This document shows positions 8,344 through 18,325 of a stretch of DNA of 64,000 nucleotides, piece after piece; positions within the stretch are counted from its first letter, which is position 1, and every line of letters begins with the position of its first letter. The translations under genes were made by a program, and so were the position numbers. The DNA is from Rhizobium sp. R635 (GTDB lineage Bacteria; Pseudomonadota; Alphaproteobacteria; Rhizobiales; Rhizobiaceae): NCBI RefSeq assembly GCF_002211285.1, contig NZ_LOKX01000037.1, positions 1 to 64,000 on the forward strand, in the 5' to 3' direction. Below the pieces are notes generated by a model. That model saw only the letters and a list, made by a program, of their open reading frames with translations, had not been told where the DNA came from and did no database searches.

Positions 8344-9324
8344 ATGCACTTGCGGAAAATGATATCGCTAGTGGCCGTGGCGGGTATAATGGCCGGCTGC
8401 ACATCGACAGGCGGTGTGCGCCAACCTTCCGGGCCGGAGACCGTTGCGCCTGAAAAGGCGCTTGTCTTGCCGCCGCCGGGCGGGCCGTCGATCGTCAGCG
8501 TCGTTGAACGCAAGCGCGGCAACGGTGTCGAGCAGACGATCTCGCTGTTCACCTCATCCTCCGTGCCCGGCCAGAACTTTCTGAAGGCGCAATTCCTCGG
8601 CGCTTCCGGAGCCAATCGCGGCACCGGCAACGCGGGTTTCAGCATGATCAACGAGAGCGGTATTGCCCGTGAAGTGGCCCGCTCGGTTCCCGGCGTGCCG
8701 ATGGGAACGTCGGCGACCTTTCTGCAGAACAGTTACGGGCCCTTTGGCTATGCCTCCGGCCGAAGCCGCGCCGGCGACACGTGCATCTATGCCTGGCAGC
8801 AGATCCGTTCGAGCGCGTCCGCCAATACCCAGGCGCGCAATTTCGGCATGATCCAGCTGCGTTTGCGTCTTTGCGACGCGAGGGCAAGTGAGCGTCAGCT
8901 GCTCGGCATCGTCTACGGCTACACCGTTACCGGCACTTTCGACGGCGAGATCTGGAACCCTTATGGCAATCCGTCGCCCGCCGACGCGGCGCTGGGCAGC
9001 ACCGGTCAGCCGATCTACCCCGACGAAGGCGGTTATCGCGCCAGCCCGATGCCGATCGGCTACGAGCCGGCGCCCGCCATTGCCAGCCGGCCGCGGACAG
9101 CCCCTGTTCGCAGCGCCCCGGCTTCGCAACCGTCTCAGAATATTGCGCCGCTGCCGGCACCCATAGGTCCGCGCGTGCCGCTGCCGGGCGAGGCGCCGCA
9201 GACGAGCGCAAAGCCGATACCGGCGGAAGCGCCAGTTCAACAATCCGCAAGGGCGATCGGCGTCACCGTGCCGTCGCCGGACTGCATAGGCGATGCGGCC
9301 ATGACGGCCGCCTGCCGGAAATAA
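8344..9324 (+). CDS. bcsN: Cellulose biosynthesis protein BcsN, lipoprotein
   Basis: A 326-residue putative lipoprotein; the N-terminus runs through ISLVAVAGIMAGC, giving a lipobox with Cys near residue 19. The middle section (residues about 55-220) is a globular domain with RTYG/IYAWQQIR and QLRLRLCDAR segments; the final 90 residues are Pro/Ala-rich and end with a small Cys-containing motif (PDCIGDAAMTAACRK). Position immediately before bcsA, length and domain arrangement match the rhizobial BcsN family, whose exact role in cellulose synthesis is not known. An alternative start is the ATG at 8359. First gene of the operon bcsN-bcsA-bcsB-bcsZ-TPR. Confidence 0.82.
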   Translation: MHLRKMISLVAVAGIMAGCTSTGGVRQPSGPETVAPEKALVLPPPGGPSIVSVVERKRGNGVEQTISLFTSSSVPGQNFLKAQFLGASGANRGTGNAGFSMINESGIAREVARSVPGVPMGTSATFLQNSYGPFGYASGRSRAGDTCIYAWQQIRSSASANTQARNFGMIQLRLRLCDARASERQLLGIVYGYTVTGTFDGEIWNPYGNPSPADAALGSTGQPIYPDEGGYRASPMPIGYEPAPAIASRPRTAPVRSAPASQPSQNIAPLPAPIGPRVPLPGEAPQTSAKPIPAEAPVQQSARAIGVTVPSPDCIGDAAMTAACRK

Positions 9325-9381
9325 TGAGCATGTCCGGAGCGCCGGATGGTGCCCCGGTTGAGCAATTTCGAAGGAACGTCG

Positions 9382-11574
9382 ATGCGCAAAGCCCGCAGTG
9401 TCATCATATGGGCCGTGGTTTCGCTCTGCATAATCGTGCTGATCACGCTGCCGGTCAATCTGCAGACCCAGCTCATCACCAGCATCACGGTCGTGACCAT
9501 CATGGCGCTGATCAAGATTCTGAAGGGCGAGGGGACATGGCGCCTCGTGGCGCTCGCCTTCGGCACGTCGATCGTGCTGCGTTATGTCTACTGGCGCACC
9601 ACCAACACGCTTCCGCCTTTGAACCAGCCGGAGAACTTCATTCCCGGTCTGCTGCTCTATCTTGCCGAAATGTACAGCGTTGCGATGCTGGCGCTCAGCC
9701 TCTTCATCGTTGCCACGCCGTTGCCCTCGCGCCCCTCGCGCGCCGCCAATCCCGGGCGGCTGCCCCATGTCGACGTCTTCGTGCCATCCTATAACGAGGA
9801 TGCCGGGCTTCTCGGCAACACGCTGGCCGCCGCAAAGGCCATGGATTATCCGGCCGACAAGCTGCATGTCTGGCTGCTCGACGATGGCGGTACCCTGCAG
9901 AAGCGCAATTCCGGCAAGCTGCTGGAGGCCCAGGCGGCGGCGGCCCGCCATGCCGAGCTGAAGCAGCTCTGTGAGGATCTCGACGTCCACTACCTCACGC
10001 GTGATCGCAACGAGCACGCCAAGGCCGGCAATCTCAACAACGGCATGAAACATTCGACCGGCGAGCTCATTGCCGTGTTCGACGCGGACCACGCGCCGGC
10101 CCGCGATTTCCTGCTCGAGACGGTCGGCTATTTCGAAGACGATCCGAAGCTCTTCCTCGTCCAGACCCCGCACTTCTTCATCAATCCCGATCCGCTGGAG
10201 CGCAACCTGCGAACCTTCGACAGGATGCCCAGCGAAAACGAAATGTTCTACGGCATCATCCAGCGCGGCCTCGATAAATGGAACGCCGCCTTCTTCTGCG
10301 GCTCGGCCGCGGTTTTGAGCCGCAGGGCGCTCGAATCCCAGAACGGCTTTTCCGGCATCAGCATCACCGAGGATTGTGAGACCGCATTGGCGCTGCACGG
10401 CAGCGGCTGGAACAGTATTTATGTCGACAAGCCTCTGATCGCCGGTCTGCAGCCGGCGACCTTCGCCAGCTTCATCGGCCAGCGCAGCCGCTGGGCGCAG
10501 GGCATGATGCAGATCCTGCGCTTCCGGTTCCCGCTTCTGAAGCGCGGGCTGTCGATCCCGCAGCGTCTTTGCTACATGTCCTCGACGCTTTTCTGGCTCT
10601 TCCCGTTCCCGCGCACGATCTTTCTGTTTGCGCCGCTCTTCTATCTGTTTTTCGATCTGGAAATCTTCACGGCCTCCGGCGGCGAGTTCCTCGCCTATAC
10701 GCTGGCCTACATGCTCGTGAACCTGATGATGCAGAACTATCTCTACGGGTCGTTCCGTTGGCCATGGATTTCCGAGCTGTACGAATACGTGCAGACCGTG
10801 CATCTGCTGCCGGCCGTCGTCTCGGTGATGCTCAATCCGCGCAAGCCGACCTTCAAGGTCACCGCCAAGGACGAATCGATCTCCGTCAGCCGGCTGTCGG
10901 AGATCAGTCGTCCGTTCTTCGTCATCTTCGCGGTGCAGATCGTCGCGCTCGTCATCACCATCTACAGGATCTATGCCGAGCCCTATAAGGCCGACGTCAC
11001 GCTCGTCGTCGGCGGCTGGAACATCATCAACCTGATCATGGCAGGCTGCGCCCTTGGTGTCGTATCCGAGCGCGGCGAGCGCGCCTTGTCCCGCCGCGTT
11101 CGCGTCAACCGGCGCTGCGAATTCGGCGCAAACGGCAAATGGTACGCGGCCTCGATCGAGGACGTCTCTGTCCACGGCGCCAGGCTTCATATTTTCAACA
11201 AGCATCTCGATGAGATGCTGGTCGGCGCCCTCGGCGAAATTCGCTTCCGGCCCTATAGCGGCGCGGATCTGGAAACCCTGCCGCTCATCGTCCGCAACAT
11301 CGAGCCGTCCGGCGACATCTCCAATGTCGGCTGCCAGTACGTGCCGAAAAGCGCGCTCGACCATCGCCTGATCGCCGACCTGATGTTTGCCAATTCCGAC
11401 CAGTGGACCCAGTTCCAGGCCTCGCGCCGCCGCAATCCCGGCATCATCCGCGGCACGATCTGGTTCCTTGGCCTGTCGTTCTACCAGACGAGCCGCGGCT
11501 TGATCTATCTCTTCCGCAGCATGCGGCCGGAAAAGGAAGCCCAGCAGCAGACGGCAAAGGTCAACGCCGGATGA
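9382..11574 (+). CDS. bcsA: Cellulose synthase catalytic subunit BcsA (UDP-forming)
   Basis: A 730-residue inner-membrane GT2 enzyme that polymerises UDP-glucose into beta-1,4-glucan and threads it across the membrane. Processive motifs are intact: DD in LLDDGG (167-168), DAD in FDADHAP (234-236), TED in SITEDCE (329-331) and QRSRW (367-371). The C-terminal PilZ domain has the c-di-GMP-binding RVNRR (574-578) and, downstream, DVSVHGA, so activity should respond to c-di-GMP. Several membrane helices flank the catalytic domain. I start at MRKARSV; an ATG 36 bp upstream is possible. Overlaps bcsB by four bases (ATGA). Called celA in older rhizobial literature. Confidence 0.96.
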   Translation: MRKARSVIIWAVVSLCIIVLITLPVNLQTQLITSITVVTIMALIKILKGEGTWRLVALAFGTSIVLRYVYWRTTNTLPPLNQPENFIPGLLLYLAEMYSVAMLALSLFIVATPLPSRPSRAANPGRLPHVDVFVPSYNEDAGLLGNTLAAAKAMDYPADKLHVWLLDDGGTLQKRNSGKLLEAQAAAARHAELKQLCEDLDVHYLTRDRNEHAKAGNLNNGMKHSTGELIAVFDADHAPARDFLLETVGYFEDDPKLFLVQTPHFFINPDPLERNLRTFDRMPSENEMFYGIIQRGLDKWNAAFFCGSAAVLSRRALESQNGFSGISITEDCETALALHGSGWNSIYVDKPLIAGLQPATFASFIGQRSRWAQGMMQILRFRFPLLKRGLSIPQRLCYMSSTLFWLFPFPRTIFLFAPLFYLFFDLEIFTASGGEFLAYTLAYMLVNLMMQNYLYGSFRWPWISELYEYVQTVHLLPAVVSVMLNPRKPTFKVTAKDESISVSRLSEISRPFFVIFAVQIVALVITIYRIYAEPYKADVTLVVGGWNIINLIMAGCALGVVSERGERALSRRVRVNRRCEFGANGKWYAASIEDVSVHGARLHIFNKHLDEMLVGALGEIRFRPYSGADLETLPLIVRNIEPSGDISNVGCQYVPKSALDHRLIADLMFANSDQWTQFQASRRRNPGIIRGTIWFLGLSFYQTSRGLIYLFRSMRPEKEAQQQTAKVNAG

Positions 11575-13991
11575 GAAAAATCGTCGCCGCGTCGCTCCTT
11601 TTGCTGAATGCTTCCGCCTTCGCCCAGGCGCAGACGGCACCCTTCGATATGTCCGGCGAGCGGCCGCCCGGCGCCTCCGCTGCCCCGAGATTGACGCCTG
11701 CGGCCCCGGCGCCGGTTCCCGTCACGCCGCCCATTTCCGTCGCGCCCGCGGCTCCGGCTGCCGTTCCTCCAGCGATTGCCGCTCAGCCGCAGACGGCGCC
11801 ACAGCCCGCCGCGGCGGCAAATCCCGCTTCGCCAGCACGCTCGGGCGATGTTCGCCGCTATGTCTTGCCCTTCTCGAAGCTGAGCCTCGCCGGGGAATAT
11901 GACCGCCGGTCGTGGTCCGTCTATCTGACGCCGGAGCAGGCGGCGGCCAAGGCAAGCTTCACCTTCGCCTATCAGAATGCGATCGTGGTGGCGCCCGAGG
12001 CGTCGACGCTGACCATCTATCTCAACAACCGCCCGATCGGCCAACAGCGTGTCGGTTCGCCGGATGGGTCAACGGCGGTCACGTTCGAAATTCCCTCCGG
12101 TTTGCTGCAGCCGGGTGCCAACCTCGTGACCTTTGAAGCCGTTCAGCGCCACCGCACCGATTGCAGCATTCAGTCCACTTATGAGCTGTGGTCGAACATC
12201 GATCCGGCCGGAACCTATCTGAGCTTCGCCGGCAAGGATGCCGCCCAGCTATCGAGCGCGGACGCGATCCGCGCCATCGGCGTCGACAGCGCCGGCAAGA
12301 CGGAGTTCGACATCGTTGTCCCGGCTCTGGAACAGCCGGGAACCACCAAGCCTCTGCTGCGGCTGGCGCAGGGCCTGTCGGTGCTGAGCAGCATGCCGAA
12401 CCAGGTCTTCGCCTTCGCCACCGACTCGCTTCCGGCCGCCGGCCCAGGCAAGCTCAGCGTGCTCGTCGGCACTGCGGCAGAGCTGCGGCCGCTCTTTCCC
12501 GGCCTGCCGCCCGAGGCCGCAAGCGCGGCACTCGCCACTTTCGTCACTGATCCGCGCAGCGGCTCGCCGGTGCTCCTGATCAGCGGCCCCTCCTGGCAGG
12601 CGGTTTCTTCGGCGATCGATACCATCGTCGCCCCGACGGACAGATCCCCGGATATTCGCCGCGATGCGCTGACCACCGAGCGCTGGAGCGCGCCGAATGC
12701 GCCGCTCGTCTTTTCCGATACGAGCGTTGCCCTGTCGCAACTCGGCGTGAAGACCACCGAATTTTCAGGGCGGCGGCTCCGAACCAGCTTTAACATTGCC
12801 GTCCCGGCCGATTTTTATGCCAATGCTTACGGCGAGGCGAAGGTGCTGCTCGACGCCGCCTATACCGATAGCGTCCTGCCGGGCAGCCATATCGATATCT
12901 ACGTCAACGACAACATCGCCTCCACCGTGCCGATCACCACGACATCAGGCGGCATTCTCCGTCATCTGCCGATCCGCATGACGATGCGTCACTTCAAGCC
13001 CGGCCTCAATTCGGTGGCGATCGAGGCGATCCTGATGACCAAGGACGATGCGGCCTGTGCGCCGGGAACGGCGGCTGGCGCCAATCCGCGCTTTGCCCTG
13101 TTCGATACGACCGAGCTGCATATTCCGGATTTTGCGCGCGTCGGCCAGCGTCCGAACCTTGCCGCGATGGCCGGCACCGCCTATCCCTATGGGCGCTCTA
13201 CGGAGCCTGTGCCGCTCTTCATCGACCGTGTCGATCCCGATACGCTTTCGGCCGCGGCGACGCTGCTTGGCCAGATGGCGATCATGGCAGGCCATCCGAT
13301 CCCCCTTGAAACCGTCGCCTCGCCGAATACGATCGGCGATCGCGATGCGATCTTCATCGGTTCGATCTCGCAGATGCCGGCGACCGTGCTGACGCAGGCG
13401 AATATCTCCACCACCAGCCAGGCCTCGTGGCGTCCCGTCGTCGATACGCAAACGGACGTCGTCGATACCGGCGCCGCCTTCGAACAGTGGAATTCCAAGG
13501 TCAGCGGCGGCGTATTGCGCAGCCGGATCACCGCCTTCCGCGAATGGCTGTGGCGCAATTTCGATATTTCCCGCAGTTCACTGCAGTTCGTTCCCGGCGC
13601 CGAGGAGATTTTTACGCCGTCCAACGCCGCCACGCTTCTGGTCGCTCAGGGCGCCAGCCCCGCGGGCGGCGGCTCATGGACCGTGGTGACGGCGCCGTCG
13701 GCGAAGGATTTGCGCGAAGGGCTCGAGGCCGTGACCGAGCAACTGAACTGGCCGCAGATGTCAGGCCACATCACCGCCTATTCGGGCAAGACAGGCAAGA
13801 TCGACACCGTGCCCGTCACTCGCTTCGATTTCGTGCCGTCCACGCCCTGGTCTATCCGCAATTACCGCCTGATCGCCGCCAATTGGCTGTCGACGAATAT
13901 TCTCTCCTATGCCTTCCTGCTGGTCGTCTTCGTGCTGCTGATCGGCATCGCCACGTCCAGCATGCTCAAAAGTCTGGGCCGGTCGAAATGA
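11571..13991 (+). CDS. bcsB: Cellulose synthase periplasmic regulatory subunit BcsB
   Basis: An 806-residue periplasmic protein anchored by one C-terminal membrane helix (LLVVFVLLIGIATSS) that partners BcsA and guides the glucan through the periplasm. It has a signal peptide (MRKIVAASLLLLNASAFAQA), a Pro/Ala-rich linker (about 20-85), then tandem carbohydrate-binding and flavodoxin-like repeats. The jelly-roll pattern is visible as YLNNRPIGQ and later DIYVNDNIAS. Two Cys-containing loops (HRTDCSIQSTYELW and DDAACAPG) are of the family type. Overlaps both bcsA and bcsZ by four bases, indicating tight translational coupling. Confidence 0.93.
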   Translation: MRKIVAASLLLLNASAFAQAQTAPFDMSGERPPGASAAPRLTPAAPAPVPVTPPISVAPAAPAAVPPAIAAQPQTAPQPAAAANPASPARSGDVRRYVLPFSKLSLAGEYDRRSWSVYLTPEQAAAKASFTFAYQNAIVVAPEASTLTIYLNNRPIGQQRVGSPDGSTAVTFEIPSGLLQPGANLVTFEAVQRHRTDCSIQSTYELWSNIDPAGTYLSFAGKDAAQLSSADAIRAIGVDSAGKTEFDIVVPALEQPGTTKPLLRLAQGLSVLSSMPNQVFAFATDSLPAAGPGKLSVLVGTAAELRPLFPGLPPEAASAALATFVTDPRSGSPVLLISGPSWQAVSSAIDTIVAPTDRSPDIRRDALTTERWSAPNAPLVFSDTSVALSQLGVKTTEFSGRRLRTSFNIAVPADFYANAYGEAKVLLDAAYTDSVLPGSHIDIYVNDNIASTVPITTTSGGILRHLPIRMTMRHFKPGLNSVAIEAILMTKDDAACAPGTAAGANPRFALFDTTELHIPDFARVGQRPNLAAMAGTAYPYGRSTEPVPLFIDRVDPDTLSAAATLLGQMAIMAGHPIPLETVASPNTIGDRDAIFIGSISQMPATVLTQANISTTSQASWRPVVDTQTDVVDTGAAFEQWNSKVSGGVLRSRITAFREWLWRNFDISRSSLQFVPGAEEIFTPSNAATLLVAQGASPAGGGSWTVVTAPSAKDLREGLEAVTEQLNWPQMSGHITAYSGKTGKIDTVPVTRFDFVPSTPWSIRNYRLIAANWLSTNILSYAFLLVVFVLLIGIATSSMLKSLGRSK

Positions 13992-15034
13992 GAGGATGGA
14001 CCACGCTCATGTTTGCGGCAACGGTCGCGCTTACACCCGTGGGCTCGTCCACGGCCGCGCAGCAGGCGATGATCAATGCAGGGGCATGGTCCGCCTATAA
14101 GGCGAAGTTTCTCGATGCGTCCGGCCGCATCGTCGATAACGGCAACGGCAACATCAGCCACAGCGAAGGGCAGGGCTACGGCATGCTGCTCGCCTACCTC
14201 TCGGCAAGCCCGGCCGATTTCGAACAGATCTGGTATTTTACCCGTACGGAACTGCTGCTGCGCGACGATGGCCTGGCCGTGTGGAAGTGGGATCCGAACG
14301 TCAAACCGCATGTCACCGACACCAACAATGCCTCCGACGGCGACATGCTGATCGCCTATGCGCTGGCACTCGCCGGTACGGCGTGGAAACGCGACGACTA
14401 TATCCTCGCCGCTTCCCGCATGGCGCAGTCGCTGCTTTCAGAAACCGTGGTTCGGACGGGCGGCCGGACGCTTTTGATGCCGGGGAGCGAAGGCTTTACC
14501 GCCGCCGATCGCGACGACGGTCCCGTCGTCAACCCGTCCTACTGGATCTTTGAGGCGATCCCCGTGATGGCCGCGCTTGCTCCGTCGGATGATTGGAAAA
14601 AACTGTCCGAAGACGGCGTATCGTTGTTGAGTACCATGCAGTTCGGCCCGCGCAAGCTTCCGGCCGAGTGGGTGAGCCTGCACGGCCAGCCCCGACCGGC
14701 GCAGGGCTTCGATGCCGAATTCGCCTATAACGCTCTCCGAATCCCGCTTTATCTCGTGCGCGGCGGCGTCGCCGACAAGGCGCTGCTGACCCGTCTGCAG
14801 CAGGGCATGTCACAGAACGGCCTTCCCGCCACCATCGATCTGACCACCGGCCGGCCGAAGGCCGTGCTGTCGGACCCCGGTTATCGAATTGTTAACGATG
14901 TTGTGGCCTGTGTAGTCGATGGGACCAAGCTGCCGGCTTCGGCCCTGCAATTTGCGCCCGCACTCTATTATCCGTCTACGCTTCAACTACTGGGGCTGGC
15001 CTATATTGGGGAGAAGCATCCGGAGTGTCTGTGA
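13988..15034 (+). CDS. bcsZ: Endoglucanase BcsZ (glycoside hydrolase family 8)
   Basis: A 348-residue secreted beta-1,4-endoglucanase of GH8, needed for proper cellulose assembly in proteobacteria. A signal peptide (about residues 1-23) is followed by the catalytic core. The general acid Glu lies in SEGQGYGM (near residue 59) and a conserved Asp in NASDGDML (near 118); NPSYWIFEAIP and ELNAFDAEF-like segments (here GFDAEFAYNALRIPLYL) complete the (alpha/alpha)6 barrel. Start overlaps the bcsB stop (ATGA), and its end overlaps the next gene's GTG start by ten bases. In R. leguminosarum biovars the equivalent enzyme is CelC/CelC2. Confidence 0.94.
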   Translation: MRGWTTLMFAATVALTPVGSSTAAQQAMINAGAWSAYKAKFLDASGRIVDNGNGNISHSEGQGYGMLLAYLSASPADFEQIWYFTRTELLLRDDGLAVWKWDPNVKPHVTDTNNASDGDMLIAYALALAGTAWKRDDYILAASRMAQSLLSETVVRTGGRTLLMPGSEGFTAADRDDGPVVNPSYWIFEAIPVMAALAPSDDWKKLSEDGVSLLSTMQFGPRKLPAEWVSLHGQPRPAQGFDAEFAYNALRIPLYLVRGGVADKALLTRLQQGMSQNGLPATIDLTTGRPKAVLSDPGYRIVNDVVACVVDGTKLPASALQFAPALYYPSTLQLLGLAYIGEKHPECL

Positions 15035-17403
15035 AGTCTTCTCTCGTGGCGATTTCGGCAGCAGCGGTGGTGGCGACACTCGTCACCGGGCTGAAGGATC
15101 GCGGCGCGTTGCAGGAAAAGTTCGGCCTTGGGCCTGACGCCAAGCCGGCGCCGGAGCTGATGATGATGGGCCGCATCAAGCCGGCCGAAGCCCCGGTCGG
15201 CAATTCAGAATTCAACGTGCAGAACGTTGCCGATAAGATCGAGGCGATTACCTCTCCGCCGCCGGCACCGGTCGCACCCGAGGCGGAAACGGCTACGCCG
15301 CAGCCTGCGGCACCGCAACCCGTTGCGCCACAGACGACCGCCGAGCCGACGCCGGTTGCGCCTCCTATCGTCTCGGCGACGCCGGCGCCGCAACAGCCCG
15401 CGGCACAGCCGCAGCCCGCCGTCGATGAAAGCGCGCTCCGCTATTTCGCCAGCCGCGGCGACAAGGTGCGCCTGCAGGCCGAAATCTCCCGGCTTCAGGC
15501 GCTCTATCCGGACTGGGTTCCTCCGGCCGATCCGCTCGCCGTGCCGCAGAATGGCGACAAGCGGCTCGAGGCCATGTGGCGGCTTTATTCCGACGGCCGC
15601 TATGCCGAGGTGCGCAAGGCGATCGCCGACCGTCAGGCGGAGGATGCCGGATGGCAGCCGCCGGCCGACCTGCTCGACCGCCTCGGCGTCGTCGAAGCCC
15701 GTGCCCGTCTCGTCAACGCCTCGGACCTCAAGCAATATGCGACGGTGGTCGATATCGCTGCCGCAACGCCGAGCCTGCTGACGTGCAGCGAAGTCGACGT
15801 TCTCTGGCGCGTCGCCGAAGCCTTCATACATACGGAAAGGGCGCAGCGCGGACAGGATGCCTACACCTATATATTGAAGAACTGCGCCGATCCCGCCGAG
15901 CGGCGAGCGACGGTCGAAAAGGCCTCGACGCTGCTTGGCTACCAGCCGATGCAGGCGCTGCTTTCGCTGGAGAAGCCTGCGAACGACGGCAGCAGGGAAT
16001 TCGACGCGATCCGCGACAACCTTGCGCGGCGCTTCGTGGCCGAAGGCAATGAAGATCCGAAGCTCGCTATTGCGCCCGATTATATCGCCCGTCTTGAAAA
16101 ACTCGCCGAAACCCAGGGACTTGCCTCCGATGCGCTGCTGCTCGGCTGGTATCAGCTCCGCCGCAACAATGATGCCGATGCCGAAAAGTGGTTCCGCGCC
16201 GGCCGCGCCAAGGAGGATTCGGCCGCCGCTTCGCAGGGGCTGGCGCTGGCGTTGATCGCCCGCAAGGCGCCTGAGGAGGCCGAAGACGTGATGTTCCGTT
16301 GGCGGGCCGATTCCGACGATGCGACATCGACCTATCTGGCCGCCACCGCCAACCTGATGGCGTTGCAGCCGCCGGCCGATCTGCCCGAAGACGTGCTGCA
16401 CCGTATCGCTGCGGAAACCATCGCCCGGAAATACGCGCCGACGGCGCAGCAGTTCGGCTGGTACGCCCGCTCCCTCAACCAGTTCCAGACCGCTGCCCGC
16501 TGGTTCGAGACGGCGCTTGCCTGGAAACCCGATGACGAACCCTCCGCCTACGGCCTCGTCATCACCCGCGAACAGCTGGGCGACCGCAAAGGCGTGAGCG
16601 ATATTCAGAATGCCTGGGCTGGCCGCTCGGCCCGGATCGCCAATCTCGAGGACACCTCTTCGCTGGCGCCGAATGCCGTCATGCCATCGCCGGAAAAGGT
16701 TGAGGTCACTCCGCAGCAACCGGCTCCTCAGCCGTCGACGCAGCCGCCGGAGCGCCCTGCCGCGGTCGAGCCGCTTCCGGCCGAGCGCCGTACCGTTCCA
16801 CAGCTGGAGCCGGACGCGGCCGTTCGCGCGGCAAGGCCCGCAATGCAGACGGTGACCGTCGAGCGTGGTCCGCGCCAAACGCGCGGCTGCTCGACGACCG
16901 TCGATGCCGGGCAGCTGAGCCCGAACGACGCGCTGTCGCGCGGCTGGTGCCTGATGGAACTCAATCGGCCGATGGAAGCAATCTCCGCCTTCGAGGCGGC
17001 ATTGCAGAGTCCTGTGCGCAAGGTTCGCGAGGACGCAGCCTATGGCCAAAGCCTTGCCTATCTTCGTGCCGGTCTTTCCAGCAACGCTGCCGTCGCGGCC
17101 ACCAAGGCGCCGCAGAGCCGCCAGCGCGCCGCCGAGCTCCAGGTGGCGATCCTCGCCGATCGCGCCCTTTCGGCCTTCGACGCAAAGCGTTATCGCGAAA
17201 CCCTCATCTATCTCGATCAGCGCGCCCAGTTGCAGCAGGAACGCATCGACCTGATGGTCCTGCGCGGCTATTGCTATCTCAATCTGAAAATGTACGACGA
17301 TGCGGGCCGCATCTTCCAGGCTGCCGCTGCGACCGGCAGCCGCGATGCCGCCCGCGGCCTTGCCGATCTGCGCGAGGCGACCCACCCCGACGTCAACGAC
17401 TGA
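15025..17403 (+). CDS. TPR-rich cellulose-operon protein
   Basis: A 792-residue protein, last gene of the cellulose operon. Its start is GTG (SVKSSLVAIS) inside bcsZ. An N-terminal hydrophobic segment probably anchors or exports it; residues about 70-130 are Pro/Ala/Gln-rich linker; the remainder is a chain of tetratricopeptide-type helices, interrupted by a second Pro-rich linker near 550-610. It ends in DLREATHPDVND with no beta-strand-rich tail. Enterobacterial BcsC has a TPR superhelix followed by a 16-strand barrel; here only the TPR part is present. It therefore probably scaffolds the synthase in the periplasm, and the outer-membrane exit must be supplied elsewhere. Function is inferred from the operon. 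Confidence 0.75.
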   Translation: MSVKSSLVAISAAAVVATLVTGLKDRGALQEKFGLGPDAKPAPELMMMGRIKPAEAPVGNSEFNVQNVADKIEAITSPPPAPVAPEAETATPQPAAPQPVAPQTTAEPTPVAPPIVSATPAPQQPAAQPQPAVDESALRYFASRGDKVRLQAEISRLQALYPDWVPPADPLAVPQNGDKRLEAMWRLYSDGRYAEVRKAIADRQAEDAGWQPPADLLDRLGVVEARARLVNASDLKQYATVVDIAAATPSLLTCSEVDVLWRVAEAFIHTERAQRGQDAYTYILKNCADPAERRATVEKASTLLGYQPMQALLSLEKPANDGSREFDAIRDNLARRFVAEGNEDPKLAIAPDYIARLEKLAETQGLASDALLLGWYQLRRNNDADAEKWFRAGRAKEDSAAASQGLALALIARKAPEEAEDVMFRWRADSDDATSTYLAATANLMALQPPADLPEDVLHRIAAETIARKYAPTAQQFGWYARSLNQFQTAARWFETALAWKPDDEPSAYGLVITREQLGDRKGVSDIQNAWAGRSARIANLEDTSSLAPNAVMPSPEKVEVTPQQPAPQPSTQPPERPAAVEPLPAERRTVPQLEPDAAVRAARPAMQTVTVERGPRQTRGCSTTVDAGQLSPNDALSRGWCLMELNRPMEAISAFEAALQSPVRKVREDAAYGQSLAYLRAGLSSNAAVAATKAPQSRQRAAELQVAILADRALSAFDAKRYRETLIYLDQRAQLQQERIDLMVLRGYCYLNLKMYDDAGRIFQAAAATGSRDAARGLADLREATHPDVND

Positions 17404-17481
17404 CGTTGACGTCGCCTCCGCTCTCCGCTACTCGCCTGCTTGAGCGCCCTTCATGGCCTCGTCGCTCGCAAGGAAACTCCC

Positions 17482-18150
17482 GTGTCCGCTCTCCATGACA
17501 TTCTCGACAGGTCTTATGACGCCTTCCTCTTCGATATGGATGGAACGCTCCTGAATTCCATTGCCGTCGTCGAACGTGTCTGGAGCGAATGGGCAAGACG
17601 CCATGGCTTCGAGCCGGAGGTCTTCCTGAAGACCATCCACGGCATCCGCGCCTCCGACGTCATTCGCGGGCTTGGACTGCCTGGTGTCGATCCGGCTCAC
17701 GAGGCGGATCTGCTGCTCGCCGAGGAAATGGAAGATGTCTCCGGCATCGTCGAAATCCCGGGCGCCATTCGTTTCCTGAGCGCCATCGCCGATGGCCGAT
17801 GGGCGATCGTCACCTCCGCTCCGATCGAGCTCGCCAAGCGCCGCATGGCCGCTGCCGGCATCCCGATGCCGAAGGTCATGGTCAGCGGCGGTGAGGTCAA
17901 ATCGGGCAAGCCCAGCCCCGAAGGTTATCTGCTTGGCGCAAGCCGCCTCGGCGTCGACCCGTCGAGATGCCTGGTTTTCGAAGATGCGGTCGCCGGCATC
18001 CTCGCCGGCGAAGCCGCCGGCGCCGATGTCACCGTGATCACCGAAACCCACGCCACACCTTTCGAAACGCCGCATTTCTCGATCGCCAACTACCAGGCAT
18101 GGCAGCCCCGCCAGACCGCCGAAGGCCGGCTGATGCTGGCTGCGGTCTGA
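17482..18150 (+). CDS. HAD-superfamily sugar phosphatase
   Basis: A 222-residue haloacid dehalogenase-like phosphatase with the catalytic motif I FDMDGTLLNS (nucleophile Asp18 and acid Asp20), motif II SAPIELAKRR, motif III Lys in KSGKPSPEGY and motif IV FEDAVAGI. The helical cap with HGIRASDVIRGL and the overall pattern suit the beta-phosphoglucomutase/GPP-like subgroup of HAD hydrolases acting on small sugar or polyol phosphates. The start is a GTG; a TTG at 17440 repeats the same Ser-Ala-Leu-His words and would add 14 residues. It follows the cellulose operon by about 80 bp and may be read through from it. The substrate is unknown. Confidence 0.82.
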   Translation: MSALHDILDRSYDAFLFDMDGTLLNSIAVVERVWSEWARRHGFEPEVFLKTIHGIRASDVIRGLGLPGVDPAHEADLLLAEEMEDVSGIVEIPGAIRFLSAIADGRWAIVTSAPIELAKRRMAAAGIPMPKVMVSGGEVKSGKPSPEGYLLGASRLGVDPSRCLVFEDAVAGILAGEAAGADVTVITETHATPFETPHFSIANYQAWQPRQTAEGRLMLAAV

Positions 18151-18247
18151 CCATTGCCGCGAAGTGCCTCTTTTTCTTGGAGGCAGGCTTTTTCCGCTTG
18201 CATTGCACGCGCTGAAAAACTAAACGAAGCAAGCCGTTTCGGCAGGT

Positions 18248-18324
<77 letters not shown>

Positions 18325-18325
18325 T

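Noticed and set aside
8554..11640. Long open frame of over 1000 codons on the minus strand opposite bcsN-bcsA
   Set aside because: It is the mirror of high-GC coding sequence on the plus strand. The plus-strand proteins have intact motifs, while this frame is Arg/His/Asp-rich with no family.
15205..17385. Minus-strand 700-codon frame opposite the TPR gene
   Set aside because: No recognisable protein features; composition is typical of an antisense shadow.
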